From Irineochytrium annulatum (taxonomy: Eukaryota; Chytridiomycota; Chytridiomycetes; Chytridiales; Chytridiaceae): DNA of 30,375 nucleotides. The position numbers were made by a program, and so were the translations under genes. Below, piece after piece: positions 10,901 through 21,428 of this stretch (the stretch's first letter is position 1; the number at the start of each line of letters is the position of its first letter). The notes below the pieces were generated by a model. The model saw nothing but the letters and a program-made list of their open reading frames with translations. It searched no databases and was not told the DNA's origin. The stretch covers positions 1-30,375 of the forward strand of contig JADGJL010000227.1 in the NCBI GenBank assembly GCA_027600665.1. Direction: 5' to 3'.

Positions 10901-11997
10901 AATGGTACCGCCGAGAATAGTGCCGTCATCTCGGTCGGTGATATGATGTCGCCGTCATTGTCCCTTTGTGAAACGAGCCTCCGCAGTATCTCGTACGCTC
11001 GAAAGGCTCGCGAGGGCCGATACACCCACTGCTGCCCACCACTGTCCTCGTCGCGCATCTCTTCGTCATCCTCGAGGTCTTCGTCGAAAAAGCTCCTCTC
11101 CTCATTACCTTCGTTTCCAACAATACCCTGCTCTTCATCCATAAACAAGTCCCTCACCGACGCCGCCACCATCCTTTCTACAAGCGCATTCTCCACCCCG
11201 GCTCTCACCGCGCCCAAAATGGCAGACGCCCACGCCTCATGCCCCCACATAGCTGGCTTCGCCTCCGTCAAGCACTCCGCCGACCTGCTCCTGCCCTCGT
11301 TCGCGCAAACCTGCGCCTCAACAAAGCCCCGCACCCTCGCGGCGAGCGCAGGCACCTTAAACTCCCGCGCGGCCTTCATGACGCCCCAGCACCCAATCAG
11401 ATCGAGATCCAAATCGCCAAAGTAGAACCACTCGAGCGTAAGACGGAGCGCGGCCTCGTCCTCAATGGGAACCGTGTAGACGCCGACGACGACATCCCCG
11501 GAGACGGCCGTCGCGCTCGAGCAGGAGGTTGCCATGTCCGCGGGTGAGAACGGCGAAGTTTTCGGTTGCTGTCGTGAGCGCGGCGAAGTCTCCTGGAACC
11601 GTTTCGGAACCTTGGGAGAGAAGGAGGATGCCACTGCGCGAGGCTCGCCCAAGGCCGACTCCTTCTCGTCTTCGTCCTCTTCCATCGTGATGGCGTCGTT
11701 AAACTCCTCCTCGTCTTCCTCCTCCTCCTCCTCCTCCTCCGCGCTGGCTGCCATCTCCGACGGCGACACTTCGACGGCCTGACCCGTCGAAAGGCGCGTG
11801 GACTGCTCAGGAGCGCGAGAGAACAGGTCATCGAAGTATGGCGACTGGGACGCGAGGACGAGGCGGTGGACGGGGATATCGTCGCACTTGGAGGCGAGCG
11901 GACGGAGGAGGGCGTCGGCGAAGCGGGCCGTGATGTAGAAGCGGGCGAACGGGTGTATGCCGCACTCGGTGGCGATGCGGTCGCTGGGCGACGGCAT
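7932..11997 (-). CDS. BTB/POZ-domain protein with acidic insert and long disordered tail
   Basis: Two exons: 11997-9406 and 9347-7932 (acceptor 9348-9350, or three bases earlier), giving about 1,335 aa. The BTB fold is visible in two parts. Residues ~20-59 carry FADALLRPLASKCDDIPVHR and LVLASQSPYFDDLF. Residues ~170-235 carry VYTVPIEDEAALRLTLEWFY, then FGDL and MKAAREFKVPALAARVRGFV. About 110 residues of poly-Glu/Asp and Ser/Pro sequence separate them. A helical region to about residue 430 may be BACK-like. The rest is low-complexity and probably disordered, with a basic patch (RMRKHRHLQSAKQSRQRQKE) that could be a nuclear localisation signal, and a conserved-looking end, KYTLSKKQIKEFMGNVLKF. 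BTB proteins dimerise and often recruit Cullin-3; which this one does is unknown. The reading frame is open further upstream, but 11997 is the first ATG. Confidence 0.8.
11705..11740 (-). repeat. (CTC)n trinucleotide tract coding for poly-Glu
   Basis: An uninterrupted run of CCT/CTC triplets at about 11716-11740, extended imperfectly to 11705, encodes the acidic E-rich run in the middle of the BTB domain insert. It is a triplet microsatellite inside coding sequence, so allele length can vary without breaking the frame. Confidence 0.8.
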
Positions 11998-12519
11998 GGT
12001 CGCCAAGGTGTAGGTCGAGCGTGCGACTCCTCTCAGCTGCAGCGCACAATAGAAGAGACGGGAGGTCAGCGGTCCTCAGGGCGTCCAGCCACGGTGGGAA
12101 ATCCAGCATGCAAACTCACCAGCGACGGCGGCTTCCCGGATGACGTGCCGCGCGGCACTGGGGGCAGACGGACGTCGATGGAGTCAGCGTGGGGAGCGGA
12201 CGAGGACGAGGAGGAGCTGCCGGGTTCCCGAACGGTGGTTGCAGTTGAGCAGCGGGCAGCCAGGAGTGCTGTGTTGGAATGTCGGCGGACTTCGAAAGGT
12301 TGCAAAAGAGCAGCGCGTCTGAAGGATTTAGACTCTCAGACAAGAAGGCTTTATTTATTGTTGATATGCAAGTTGGCAGAATGCAAGAAGTATGCGTGGG
12401 AAGTGGACGTCAACAGAAAGGGAAGAATGCAATGGTGCAAGATAATAATATGATTGAAGGCGGAAAAACGATGCTGGGTGGAAAGACAGGCCAGTTGCAA
12501 AAACCATGGGCACGTCGGC
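11998..12519 (-). promoter_or_regulatory. Upstream region of the BTB gene, with probable 5' UTR intron
   Basis: This lies between the BTB start codon and the 3' end of the seven-TM gene. On the minus strand a good donor (CTG|gtgagtttg, intron beginning 12119) and acceptor (gcgctgcag, ending about 12036) would splice upstream sequence onto the BTB reading frame, which stays open back to a TGA near 12350. No ATG exists in that extension, so I read it as a 5' UTR intron rather than extra coding sequence. Confidence 0.4.
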
Positions 12520-13570
12520 TCAATACTTGTTGGAAGTGAAGGGCTTATTGTAATCGGCGCCGCCTCGGAAGATGTCGCCGAGCTCTTCCTCTTCCTCCGG
12601 TAGGTATCGGTCCAAGAAGTACAAGCCAGCAATAAATGGCGCGACGAAAAGGGCTTCGGGGACGATCGACATGAAGTAAAACGATACCTCGTCTTGTAGT
12701 ATCGTTGGCATCAGCAGCGTTGAGATTAACGTGTCTGTATCGCGTAGGAGATTAAAACAAGACATAAAACTGCATAACAAAGAAAAAACCATAAACTTAC
12801 AGGACGTTCGGACCGCAAGCAGAAGCGCTTGCACGAAGAGCCAAATGGCGATCCGCTTCCGCGTCATTAAGATCACGCTCAGCGTAATGATGACACCAAT
12901 CCACGTCAGTGCAGAAATCATCAGGATGCTGACGTTCCTGATGGTCACCGCGATGTTGCTCGGCGTGCAGAGAGATGCCTGCGCCTGCCCGACCCAGCTT
13001 GCGCCAGTGATTGCGGCGCTGACGGTTATGAAGAGGAGGACGTCCAAGACCCGTGGGAGCGCTTTGAAGACGCCGCGGGCTGTCTTTGACTTCGTTCCGG
13101 TCGAGGCCCTGGATTTTAAACAGGAGTTAGCGTGCTCCCCCGTCTGATGTTAGCGCGGTTAGTGCCCACCATTCGCTGGAGACTTGGAAAAGTATCTTGA
13201 GGAGTGGAAGGAATCCCGCGGCCTGCAGGACGAGCACGGATATGAACAGCGGGATGCTCGGTCCACCCGATATCGTCGCGGCCCAACCCCTAGTTGCGAA
13301 TCCCGCCGTTCGGAACAGGGCGAAAAGCGAGAGGAGTAGGAACAGCGGCCGGGCCTTGCCATTGTGAGAGTACTTGTGGGCGCTCAGGAGGTTGAAGACC
13401 GCGAGCAGCATGAAGGCACCGAACACGCCGGTCGCTATCCACGCGTACTCGGCTGTCCACATCTTCTGCGCCGCGAGGTTGATGGTCGTACCGGGTGGAA
13501 GCACCATGCAACCGTTCGAGTCCATGAAGGCCCCGGTCGTCGAGCTGTTCATCGCGGACGAGGAGTTCAT
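12520..13570 (-). CDS. Uncharacterised fungal seven-TM membrane protein
   Basis: Three exons: 13570-13170, 13108-12801 and 12734-12520, giving 307 aa. The N-terminus starts with Asn/Ser-rich sequence (MNSSSAMNSSTTGAF) holding two NSS/NST-type glycosylation sequons, so it is probably outside or lumenal. Seven hydrophobic helices follow. Examples are WIATGVFGAFMLLAVFNLL, LFLLLSLFALFRTAGFATRG, IPLFISVLVLQAAGFLPLL, NVSILMISALTWIGVIITLS and MSIVPEALFVAPFIAGLYFL. The C-terminal tail is acidic (YLPEEEEELGD). Topology resembles GPCR-like or RTA1/TOM1-like fungal groups, but no diagnostic motif is present and I do not assign a family. Intron 2 is 66 nt, a multiple of three without an in-frame stop, so a 22-residue-longer retained-intron isoform is possible. 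Confidence 0.8.
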
Positions 13571-13771
13571 CTCGTCAACTGCTGAGTTGCGTCGCGGTTG
13601 ATGTTCGCCCCCAGGCCGCGCGCTATTGCGGCCCTCTGCGGGTGCGACTAAGTTTCATGATCTCGGACACCGACTCACTCCGGTTGGAGTTTGCGCGTAT
13701 CATTTGCGGCGCGGACGCAAATTGATTAGGTCCAAAAAAAATTACAGTTGACTTAATGCTCCTTTCTTGTT

Positions 13772-16352
13772 TTACTTCTTAGGGTATGGTATTGGAGGCG
13801 GAATGGAAGAGGGCAAGTTCGGGTTGAACGAAAAGACGAGGTTCGGCGGTGGAGGTTGGGACCCGTTGAGCGACATAAATTGCAGGCGGCGGAGAACGTC
13901 CTGTTTTTCCATCGACCGGGACATCGCGAAGTCTCGACAGCTTGATAAGAACTTATTCGCAACCACTTCGAATTGGGAGTAAAACTGTAACAGCGGAAGA
14001 GTTAGCGCCACTTGTAAACAAACGACGAACCTTTAACCCCTCCGAAAGGTCGTGTGCTATGTCGTTGAATTGCTTGTACCCATGTCCGAGCCTTTGAATA
14101 GCCTGCTCTCTTGCAGCCTGATCGCCCGTAATGTGCGCAGTCTTAATCTCTCCGAATAGTGTCTTAAACGCTTACTAAGTCACGCATTACTAAATGCTGA
14201 GCTCACCTGGACTCTCCCTAAAACCGCTTCCTGCGTTGAAGCACTCTGCCTTAACTTTCCAAGGTACTCGTCATATTTTTTCAGCTCATCGGTGACAACC
14301 TGATCGTCGTTGATGTCGGCATGCTTCGCAACCGCCTTTATTAGCTTTTGTGCTGCGAATTTAATGTCAGTGGTATTTTTGCAGAGTTCAAACTTACCGA
14401 TGTCATCCTCCTTTCCAAAACTCTTCATCTCCGAAACGATTTTGCTTCTTGCCGCAAGGATATCGTTCAAGCTCTTTAGCATGGTTTTGACATCATTTAT
14501 CTTTGAATCCGGCTTCGCACCCGTCGCAGACGCCTTTGGTAACGCTGCCTCCAGTTGTTCCTAAGCCAAGTTAAAATGAAATTACCTTCGTTTGCACAAA
14601 AGTATACCCACCCTTGTCCCCGATAGCTTCATTAAGATATCTGCGGCGCCATGAATCTTACTGAACAGCATCTGATCGCTATTCCTCGCGCTCTCCAGCT
14701 TCCCTTTGTACTCCATGCACATCGCCCTCAAACCCTGCGTCAAATCCCGCGACGGCTGTCTCCCCCACCGGTCCCCAAACTGCGCTCTGCCCTCCCCGTC
14801 CTCCTTCTGCTCCTCGTCCAGCGCCCGCTCTGCCTCAGAAACCAACGACGAGCACCGATCCGACATCTCGATTAGCTTCGACCATTGCGACTCAAGGTAG
14901 CGCGACCCGCCGCGCTCTTGAACGGATGTTGACCACTGGATGACTTGAGCAGGGAGGGCCGAGGGATTTTCGAGGAGGGTGAGCGCCGCGGGGAGGTTGA
15001 GGGAGATGAGGGTAGAGTGGCAGATTGCGGTGGCTTCTTCGGCCTACGAGGTAATATTAGCAAAATTTTTGTTAAGGGCTACCTTCGTCGCTTCCGAACG
15101 AATAAGGTTATCCTTCTTCGACGAATAGAGAGAAATGGTGCGGTAAACGGATACGGGAACTAGATTCGCGAACAAGATCCGGTCTGGTACCCCCCAGGAT
15201 TCCGGAGTGAATGACGATGACACCATACATGCGGGGGGAATGGGCGCAAGAGCCTCAACCTTCGGCACAAGCTCCATGTCTAAACAATCGTTAAAATCAA
15301 ACGGAGGCAGGATGAAAGGAGACAACTCAACATATTATATCGTTGTCCTTCTCCGCCTTTTTTGTCGCCTCGGCGAATAGTTTCTCCAGAACCTTCAAAT
15401 CTTGCGTCACGTTCGCCGACGTAGGCGCTAGCTTCGCCTCCAGTCCCTTCTTAATCTGCGCCGACCCAGCATGTAGCCACCCTATCGCCTCCCCGTACTT
15501 CCCCGCGCTCTCCGCCTCAAGCGATTTCCTGTACGCGGCCGCTGCGTTGAACTGACATGCCTTGGCCGTCAGCTCGGCCACCCACGCGTCCGGGAAGGCG
15601 GCGGCCTTCTCTGCCTCCGTCCTAGCCTTCTCAAACAAATCCCCCACGGCCGACGCCAGCCTCGCGACCGTCAGGTTCTTCTTCTGCTCCGTGATGGCCT
15701 TCTGCCAGAACATCTCCTGCGCCAGCGCCAGCATGAGCTGCGTGAGAGCGTTGAGCGTGTTCGGGCTGAAGTCGGGCGAGACCGCGAGCGCCTGCGCCGC
15801 ATTCGGGGACGTGAGGACGGACTGCGACGTAGGCACGGCGTTGGACCCGATGGGCGGCGCCGCCGACACGGGGGCGGAGGTGGCGGCGAGGAGCTGGGCG
15901 AACGCGCCGGCGGCGTTCTGGTACATGGCGCATCCCTTCTTCAGGCCATCGGCCGTGTCCTTTGACTGCAGCGCGGCAAGGCGAGAAAAGAGGACCCCGA
16001 TGTTGAAGAGAATTGAGGCGTACTCGAAGGCAATGTGGAATGACGAGTGGGGCTTCAAGGACCGCGGGTCCTTTGCTATCGCATCCTTGGCTGTAAAGGC
16101 GATGCGGATGTTGTGCTCGTCCAGGGGGAACTTGGCCGCGACGTGGTTCAGCTGGAGGTGATAGTCGATGATCCTGGCCAAGGACGCCGGGTGTGGCTCA
16201 GGATCCAGAACTCCTGTCCGCAGCTCCTCCAAGGACCGGAAGTCGTCGAGGTAGTTCTCCGGGTCCTCGTGATAGGACGATGAGATAAAGGCCTTCAGCG
16301 CAGTCGAGAGCTGGGGGACGGGCTCCAGTCGGCGGTACGGGATGTCGAGCAT
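13772..16352 (-). CDS. ALIX/Bro1-type ESCRT adaptor (BRO1 + V domains)
   Basis: Seven exons: 16352-15332, 15279-15083, 15043-14612, 14560-14398, 14352-14207, 14162-14031 and 13984-13772, giving 767 aa. Exon 1 is the BRO1 domain: YHEDPENYLDDFRSLEELR, FEYASILFNIGVLFSRLAAL, AYRKSLEAESAGKYGEAIGW, ending EKDNDIIYMELVPKVEALAP. The V-shaped coiled domain follows and includes the ALIX-like RAQFGDRWGRQPSRDLTQGL. The tail is proline-rich (NGSQPPPPNL, SSIPPPIPYPKK). BRO1 proteins bind Snf7/CHMP4 at endosomes. Fungal paralogues serve either multivesicular-body sorting (Bro1, with Doa4) or pH signalling (Rim20/PalA), and I cannot choose between them. The 45-nt intron at 14353-14397 is a multiple of three and open; removing it restores the conserved KEDDIAQKLIK run. 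The intron before exon 6 uses an AAG acceptor. Confidence 0.9.
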
Positions 16353-16760
16353 GGACGATGAAATCGTGGTCCTGTTTGACTTATATTCATCTGACTACAG
16401 ACTCCTATAACGGCAAAGGCGCACGAAGCTGTGCTTAATCCCGGGAAATCCAAGGACACATTCGCTTGAAAGGAATAACTAAATACGAGCGACTGTGTGC
16501 AAGAACTACAACTATCTACATACAACGACCGCCAGCAACCTTCATTGTGGATGTTGAGTTTGTTGCAAAAAACTAACACAGCACGAAGATAAAAAACTTT
16601 TGGTTGAAGCAGGATAGAAGAGTTCAAAGGAGGAGAAATCGTGGAAGGAAAGGCGACTAAGTGAACACAAAGACAATGGCTCAGGATGGAGGAATCCCCC
16701 CTCCGTTCTACCGGGCGATGAACTTTGATAAGATAAGTCGCGTGAATAAAATACAAACAG

Positions 16761-16807
16761 AGAGGATATACTAGAGGCGGCTGCAACGTGTAACAAGATG
16801 TAAAAAC
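16761..16807. repeat. Imperfect direct repeat, copy 1
   Basis: About 47 bp beginning agaggatatactagaggcgg and ending gtgtaacaagatgtaaaaac. It is matched about 68 bp further on with only a handful of differences. It is non-coding. Confidence 0.85.
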
Positions 16808-16828
16808 GTTTACTGATTAAGAGAGGAG

Positions 16829-16875
16829 AGGGGATATACTGGGTGCGGCTGCAAGGTGTAACAAGATGTAAAAAC
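16829..16875. repeat. Imperfect direct repeat, copy 2
   Basis: Second copy, beginning aggggatatactgggtgcgg and ending gtgtaacaagatgtaaaaac. The last 20 bases are identical to copy 1. The pair suggests a local tandem duplication. Confidence 0.85.
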
Positions 16876-17066
16876 AGAAAGTCCCACAAGAAATAAAATA
16901 TCCATAAGCCAACACAGTTTATCCCCTCCCTCGTCCGTAGACCTTCCAGACACGCGAGTCGTAACTAAAGACGGTTGAAAAATTACAACCCGGTTAGCGA
17001 GGAAGGATAAACGAGAAGCATTGTCTTGTACCATGTCATGATTGGATTCTGTTGCTCGTGGCGGGA

Positions 17067-17333
17067 TCAAACCTTGACGATGGCCCCAAGAGTGGCCTCC
17101 TCCTTCCGCAGCTGGTGCAGCATTGACGGTCTCGCCAGGTCATCCTCCTGCGGGGGCGTGAGCGGCGCACCGTTTGCGGGCTTCACCATCTCGGGTTCCT
17201 TGGCAGGTGGGGGAGAGCGATACGCGGACGGTAGCGGCACCAGGGGCGCCTTCCCCTTCTCGACGCTGCGGGGGACATCCAGGTCGCCGGCCGGGCCATG
17301 CGGTCTGGTGGAGGATGGAGGTGTGGCGAGCAT
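17067..17333 (-). CDS. Small proline-rich hypothetical protein (uncertain)
   Basis: From the first ATG (17333) the frame gives 88 aa rich in Pro, Ser and charged residues. It runs MLATPPSSTRPHGPAGDLDV, then SAYRSPPPAKEPEMVKPANG, then TPPQEDD, ending RKEEATLGAIVKV. The frame is open about 40 nt further upstream but has no ATG there. A TATAAAAA sequence lies on this strand at about 17370-17377, roughly 40 bp before the ATG. Codon use is GC-rich like the neighbouring genes. No domain is recognised. It could be a real short gene, the last exon of a gene I have not resolved, or chance. Confidence 0.4.
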   Translation of the reverse strand: MLATPPSSTRPHGPAGDLDVPRSVEKGKAPLVPLPSAYRSPPPAKEPEMVKPANGAPLTPPQEDDLARPSMLHQLRKEEATLGAIVKV

Positions 17334-18226
17334 GCCAATGCGAATGGTGGAAGCAAACTTCACATTGGGTTTTTATAGGGATTCATCAATCCATAATCTT
17401 GGCCTGCCGTCACTCCTTGCCGTTTGATGACGATGAACAATAACCTACTCGTTGTTTACACACCTTGCTTTACACTGGAGTGATGATGGAAGCAAATGTT
17501 GAGGGGAATATGATGGCAGGAACTCGACAATATAGACTTCGGGATAAACTCGCACTAGCCTTCCCGGAGCTTACCTCATTACTTAGCCTTTCCGCTGCCA
17601 ACATGTACTTGTGCCCTATAAGAGGGCAAACAGGTTTAAGAGCGCTCTCCCCCACCCACCTTTTGTTCATCTCTCTCTCTCTCTTCTTGGCTGTCAGCCT
17701 TTAACTCCCACATCTTTAGGCAGTAGAACGATGGCGTTTCATGATAGGGGGAATTTTGCAAACCTCTACCAGCAAATCTCCACCCCAGCTGCCATCCGCT
17801 TTCGGCCGAGCGCCCACGATTCCCGTCGACGCCGGCCCTGTCGTCCCTTCCTCCACCCCTCCGGCATCCCTACCCCCTCTCCCTCCGGGCCCGCTCAGCT
17901 GCACAGCAGCCATGCCTCGTTCCCGTCCCACCACTACTTCACGGCCCTCATCGACCGCACGCCCACCAAGGCCTTCCCTTGCTGATAGTTGACCTCCTCG
18001 CTGGACTTCACCTCATTCTCGATGAGGACGCACCTTCAGAAGGCTTTCTTCCGTTCACCATCCACACCCTCGTTTGGTCACTCACACGATCCGATACGGG
18101 ATCGTGTGATAGTCTTCCACTATTTGTTAGTTTCCACTTCCTTGTCTTGTTCTAATTGTCAAATTTTGGCAGATTGCATTGGATCATTTCACGTTCACGA
18201 GTCATTGATCTCCTCTCGATTTCCTG
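17334..18226. other. Region between the small ORF and the OTU gene, with TATA/CT-rich promoter
   Basis: At about 17616-17623 there is a CCTATAAGAGG TATA-like box. A strongly pyrimidine-rich leader follows at 17648-17690, including a (CT)n run. The first ATG after it (17731) opens an 84-aa frame (MAFHDRGNFANLYQQ...), and an ATG 10 bp later (17741) opens an 83-aa Pro/Ser/Thr-rich frame. Neither joins in frame to the OTU exon at 18227, because an in-frame stop precedes that ATG at 18206. The box looks like a real promoter, but its product is unclear: a small protein, or the leader of the OTU transcript. Confidence 0.4.
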
Positions 18227-21121
18227 ATGGACGACATGGCCACGGCCGGCCAACTGGGGCAGGCGGGTGGATCTTCACAAAGTGGGTTTGCTTGTTTTTG
18301 GCATAGGATAAACTCGCGTTGCTTTTACTTACTTCCTGTTTCGAGTAGGTAATCCTGCCTTACTGCTCAACTTCTGTCCGATCAGGTTGCGACGAGGAAC
18401 AGTGGACAACGGTGGTTTCCTTGTCAACACGGACGAGCCCCCTGGCGACGCCGGGGAGGACTTCATTCGAGCCGACGGGAACTGTTTCTTTCGGGCCATA
18501 GCTTACCTGTTCCATGACAACGCCGATCTTCACAAGGAAGTTCGGGGGAACGCGGTCTTCTACATCAGACAGTTCCCAGACGTCTTTGTCGAGCTCGATT
18601 GCGGACTTGATGCGGATGTCGGATGGCGGAGGAAAGGAGGCCAAGCTCATTTATCGGACCGGGACTGGGTTTACAAGTACGCCGAGCACATAAGTAACGC
18701 CAACGTTTATGCGGATTTTGTGGCGGTCGCGGCGACCGCCCTGAAAATGTGCTCTTCTTTTCCGCGCCTCAACCTTACATGCTCTCAGGAACCTCCGAAT
18801 CCGTGTCTGGAGCGACATCCCTCAGTACCGTCTGATCATCGAACCTGACGGCGACACCGATCCGACCACTGTAGATATTTACTACTACAGTGCCAGGAAA
18901 CACTTCGAGATCTTTGAACGAGATTGTCATGGGAAGAAAGGTGAGCACTTTTTGTTCTTTACCTTGCTTGTTATTAACTAGACTGCCTAACAGGGCTGGC
19001 CTCGTCAACTCGCTGATCAGGTACGCGACGTCGTTTGTCGTGAACATTCGGCTTCATGTCATCACGCACTTTGTCAGGTATACACATGTGTATTATTTTG
19101 ATCTCATTCCTGGTGCCAGGCGCTTTAAGCTTGTGATCATTCTTTTCATTGAAAGCACCGGGGCTGCCATATCGCGCAAACGCAAGGGAGAGATCGCCCG
19201 GTCGATTGTGTCGCAGTTTGTGTGGGAAGAGGCGAAAGAGCGCGCGGCTGCTCACAACCGTGGCCTCCTGCCACCTCAGATGCCGCACTACAGGCGGCCG
19301 ACTGACGTGTTTGCAGCCGCGGGGAATGTTCGTGAATTAACGAAGCTGCATGTCAACGACAACGTTCAGCAAGTCATCGACCAAATAGAACGTGGGGCAA
19401 CTTTATATCGGGGTGGAGCAGCGGCCACCGTACTTCCCCTATGTCCGACGAACTTTGGTAAAGGACAGCATGACGACCAGAGGTATGCATTTAAACGCCA
19501 CGTTCTTCCTGGCTAACGCCAAGAGTATAGCTGGCGTCACTACTACTACGCTCATGGCTACATTGTGGAGCGGACGGCCTCGCTGCTCGCAGCCCGTGCA
19601 CCACAACCTGACCCGGCAGTTCCAAGCACATTGGTAAAGCAGGGAGACTGCTGGAGGGAGGTGAAGGCGAAAACGAAAGAACTCCAAATAACGTTGTCGA
19701 CGACTGCATCCAAGAAGATTGTCGGAGCCACACGGGCGGCGATCAACTTCCGCAAGACGGAGCGTTTTGACGCATTTCGACATAAGATGCTGACGGAGAA
19801 CCCTGCGCTTGTTAGTTTAATCTCAAGCTTCGATAAATCCGTTACTGACACTACTCCAATAAAGCGAGATCATTTAAAAAGCTTCGTCGGGAAAACGATT
19901 ATGGAACTGGAAGCTGGAACGTACAATCCCGACCCTGCCCGCCTCTTCGAAGCTCGAGGTATCGGGCGAGGCCACTCTCTCCTTCCACTGCACGGTTTTA
20001 AACGCGCCACATGTTGGTTGATACAAGGGACTTCATCGACATGGTTTGCGACCTCATTTACAAGCTGGATACTCCTTGGCCGGACTTTGGGGACGTCATC
20101 ACCCCACAAACGGCCCTCAGCCAAACGCTCGACCGCACAACTCTAGTCAGTTCGAAGCTCGGGTTAATCGCAGGCACCTGTGGACGTAAGTTCGTTGCTC
20201 TGTTCACTACCGAACTGGAAAACCCCTCGCAATTTAGGTTCCTCACAACCTCGGAGGAAATCAGTGGACTGCAGCCGTGGATGGAAAGCGAAGTCCCGGG
20301 GCGCGACACCCGCCGAGTATTCCGGCAAAGTTTCTGGGTCGATGGGATCGGCGTCTCCTTGACCTGCGATCGGCCGACAAAGGAGAAGCAGCCTGCCCTT
20401 AAGGCGAAGGACGCAAAATTTGGACCTGAGACGCAATTTGTTGGGATCGAACGCGGATTGCGGTCTGTCATGACGGGCATGAGATGGCCGGCGGTTGACA
20501 TCACCGGAGGCGGGTGGAGAAATGGAGTCGGACCTGAATTTCGCGGGGTGCTGTTTTTCGCTGATAAGATCTTCTTGTGAGTGCTCCTATTCTTTGAATA
20601 TGCACGGCTCTAATAGCACCCGTGAAGGTCATCCCGAGCCATTGAGAGTGAGTATTTCAACATTACGGGCGATTACTTTCATCATGTGGCCTTCCATAAC
20701 CGCGCCAGAGAGGACCGTAAGCAACTTGACAAGGAATGCACCCAAAAAGTATTGAGTATCGGTTTTGGTGGAGAGAGCTGAGTTGGATGCATTTAGGAAT
20801 CTGGAGGAGCTACGTGACCTTCCATCCGGCCAGACGGTTAACGTGGCGGAGATAGAGTCTTACATTCTCAAGCGCCTCAAACGATTTAATTTTCTTTACG
20901 GTCACCAAAAGTTGTACAGGACGACCACGTTTGAGGTCTATCGCCACACGTCGAAAGCCTTCGAGGACGTTTGCAAGCACTCAACATTGGCCGGTGCTTC
21001 TGGTGGGCGGCTAAGCACGATAAGCACCCTCCAGACCTGCGACGTCCCGTTCCGGCAGCGCAGCCCGTGCAACCTTAACACCCTAAAAGGACTTCTGATA
21101 CCGGCCTACGTTGTAACGTAA
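18227..21121 (+). CDS. OTU-domain cysteine protease with unrecognised long C-terminal region
   Basis: The first three exons are firm: 18227-18281, 18349-18748 and 18789-18940. They encode an OTU deubiquitinase domain with the catalytic Cys motif ADGNCFFRAIAYLF and a C-terminal His in YYYSARKHFEIFE. A workable continuation is 19191-19482, 19531-19920, 20028-20576, 20617-20647 and 20774-21121, all with GT-AG borders, giving 738 aa. The borders at 19191, 19920 (donor gtacaa) and 20774 are weak. The downstream part contains charged, globular-looking sequence (EIARSIVSQFVWEEAKERAA, WRHYYYAHGYIVERTASLL, FIDMVCDLIYKLDTPWPDFG, LKRFNFLYGHQKLYRTTTFE) without any family I know. Without the first doubtful intron the OTU protein would stop at 18981 with 215 aa. 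OTU proteases remove ubiquitin, but linkage choice cannot be read here. A decaying C-terminal half is the main alternative. Confidence 0.6.
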
Positions 21122-21428
21122 TTCCATAAGACGGCATCCTGACTTCGTCGTACATCATTTACCCGCTGACTTCGATTACATCATTATAAACGGTATCCTC
21201 GGCAAAATCGTTTCCTTTATTACCCTTTGTTTGACTTAAAAACTCGATTGTGAGCTGGCATAAGAAGTAGTTGAAGGACAACCACGCTGGTAAGTATCAA
21301 GTCGGTAAGTATAATGGTTGAAAAATACATGCTGCAAAGCGTCAGATGCTACGAAAGATATCAAGACAAAAACGAATAAGAAACCCCCAATCACGTGCTA
21401 ATGCATTGATAAAAAAACGACATGCCCA
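21122..21428. other. Convergent spacer, OTU gene / TRIC gene
   Basis: About 300 bp of AT-rich sequence between two convergent 3' ends. No ORF or motif is supported. It is probably 3' UTR for both genes. Confidence 0.45.

Larger units (their letters stand above)
16353..17066. other. Intergenic region upstream of the ALIX gene
   Basis: About 0.7 kb, AT-rich, holding the ALIX promoter and the 3' side of a weak minus-strand ORF. Apart from the pair of direct repeats listed separately, I see nothing. The open frames here begin at non-ATG codons and consist of simple Ser/Leu/Phe runs. Confidence 0.45.

Noticed and set aside
19392..19637. Alternative frame in the OTU tail (RPPYFPYVRRTLVKDSMTTR)
   Set aside because: It reads well locally but starts at GTG after a stop and would need a one-base frameshift to join its neighbours. 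The other frame joins through a canonical intron. A pseudogene frameshift cannot be fully excluded.
20641..20780. Open frame NITGDYFHHVAFHNRARED between OTU exons 7 and 8
   Set aside because: It lies after a canonical gtgagt donor and ends in a stop, with no in-frame link to either side. Treated as intron.
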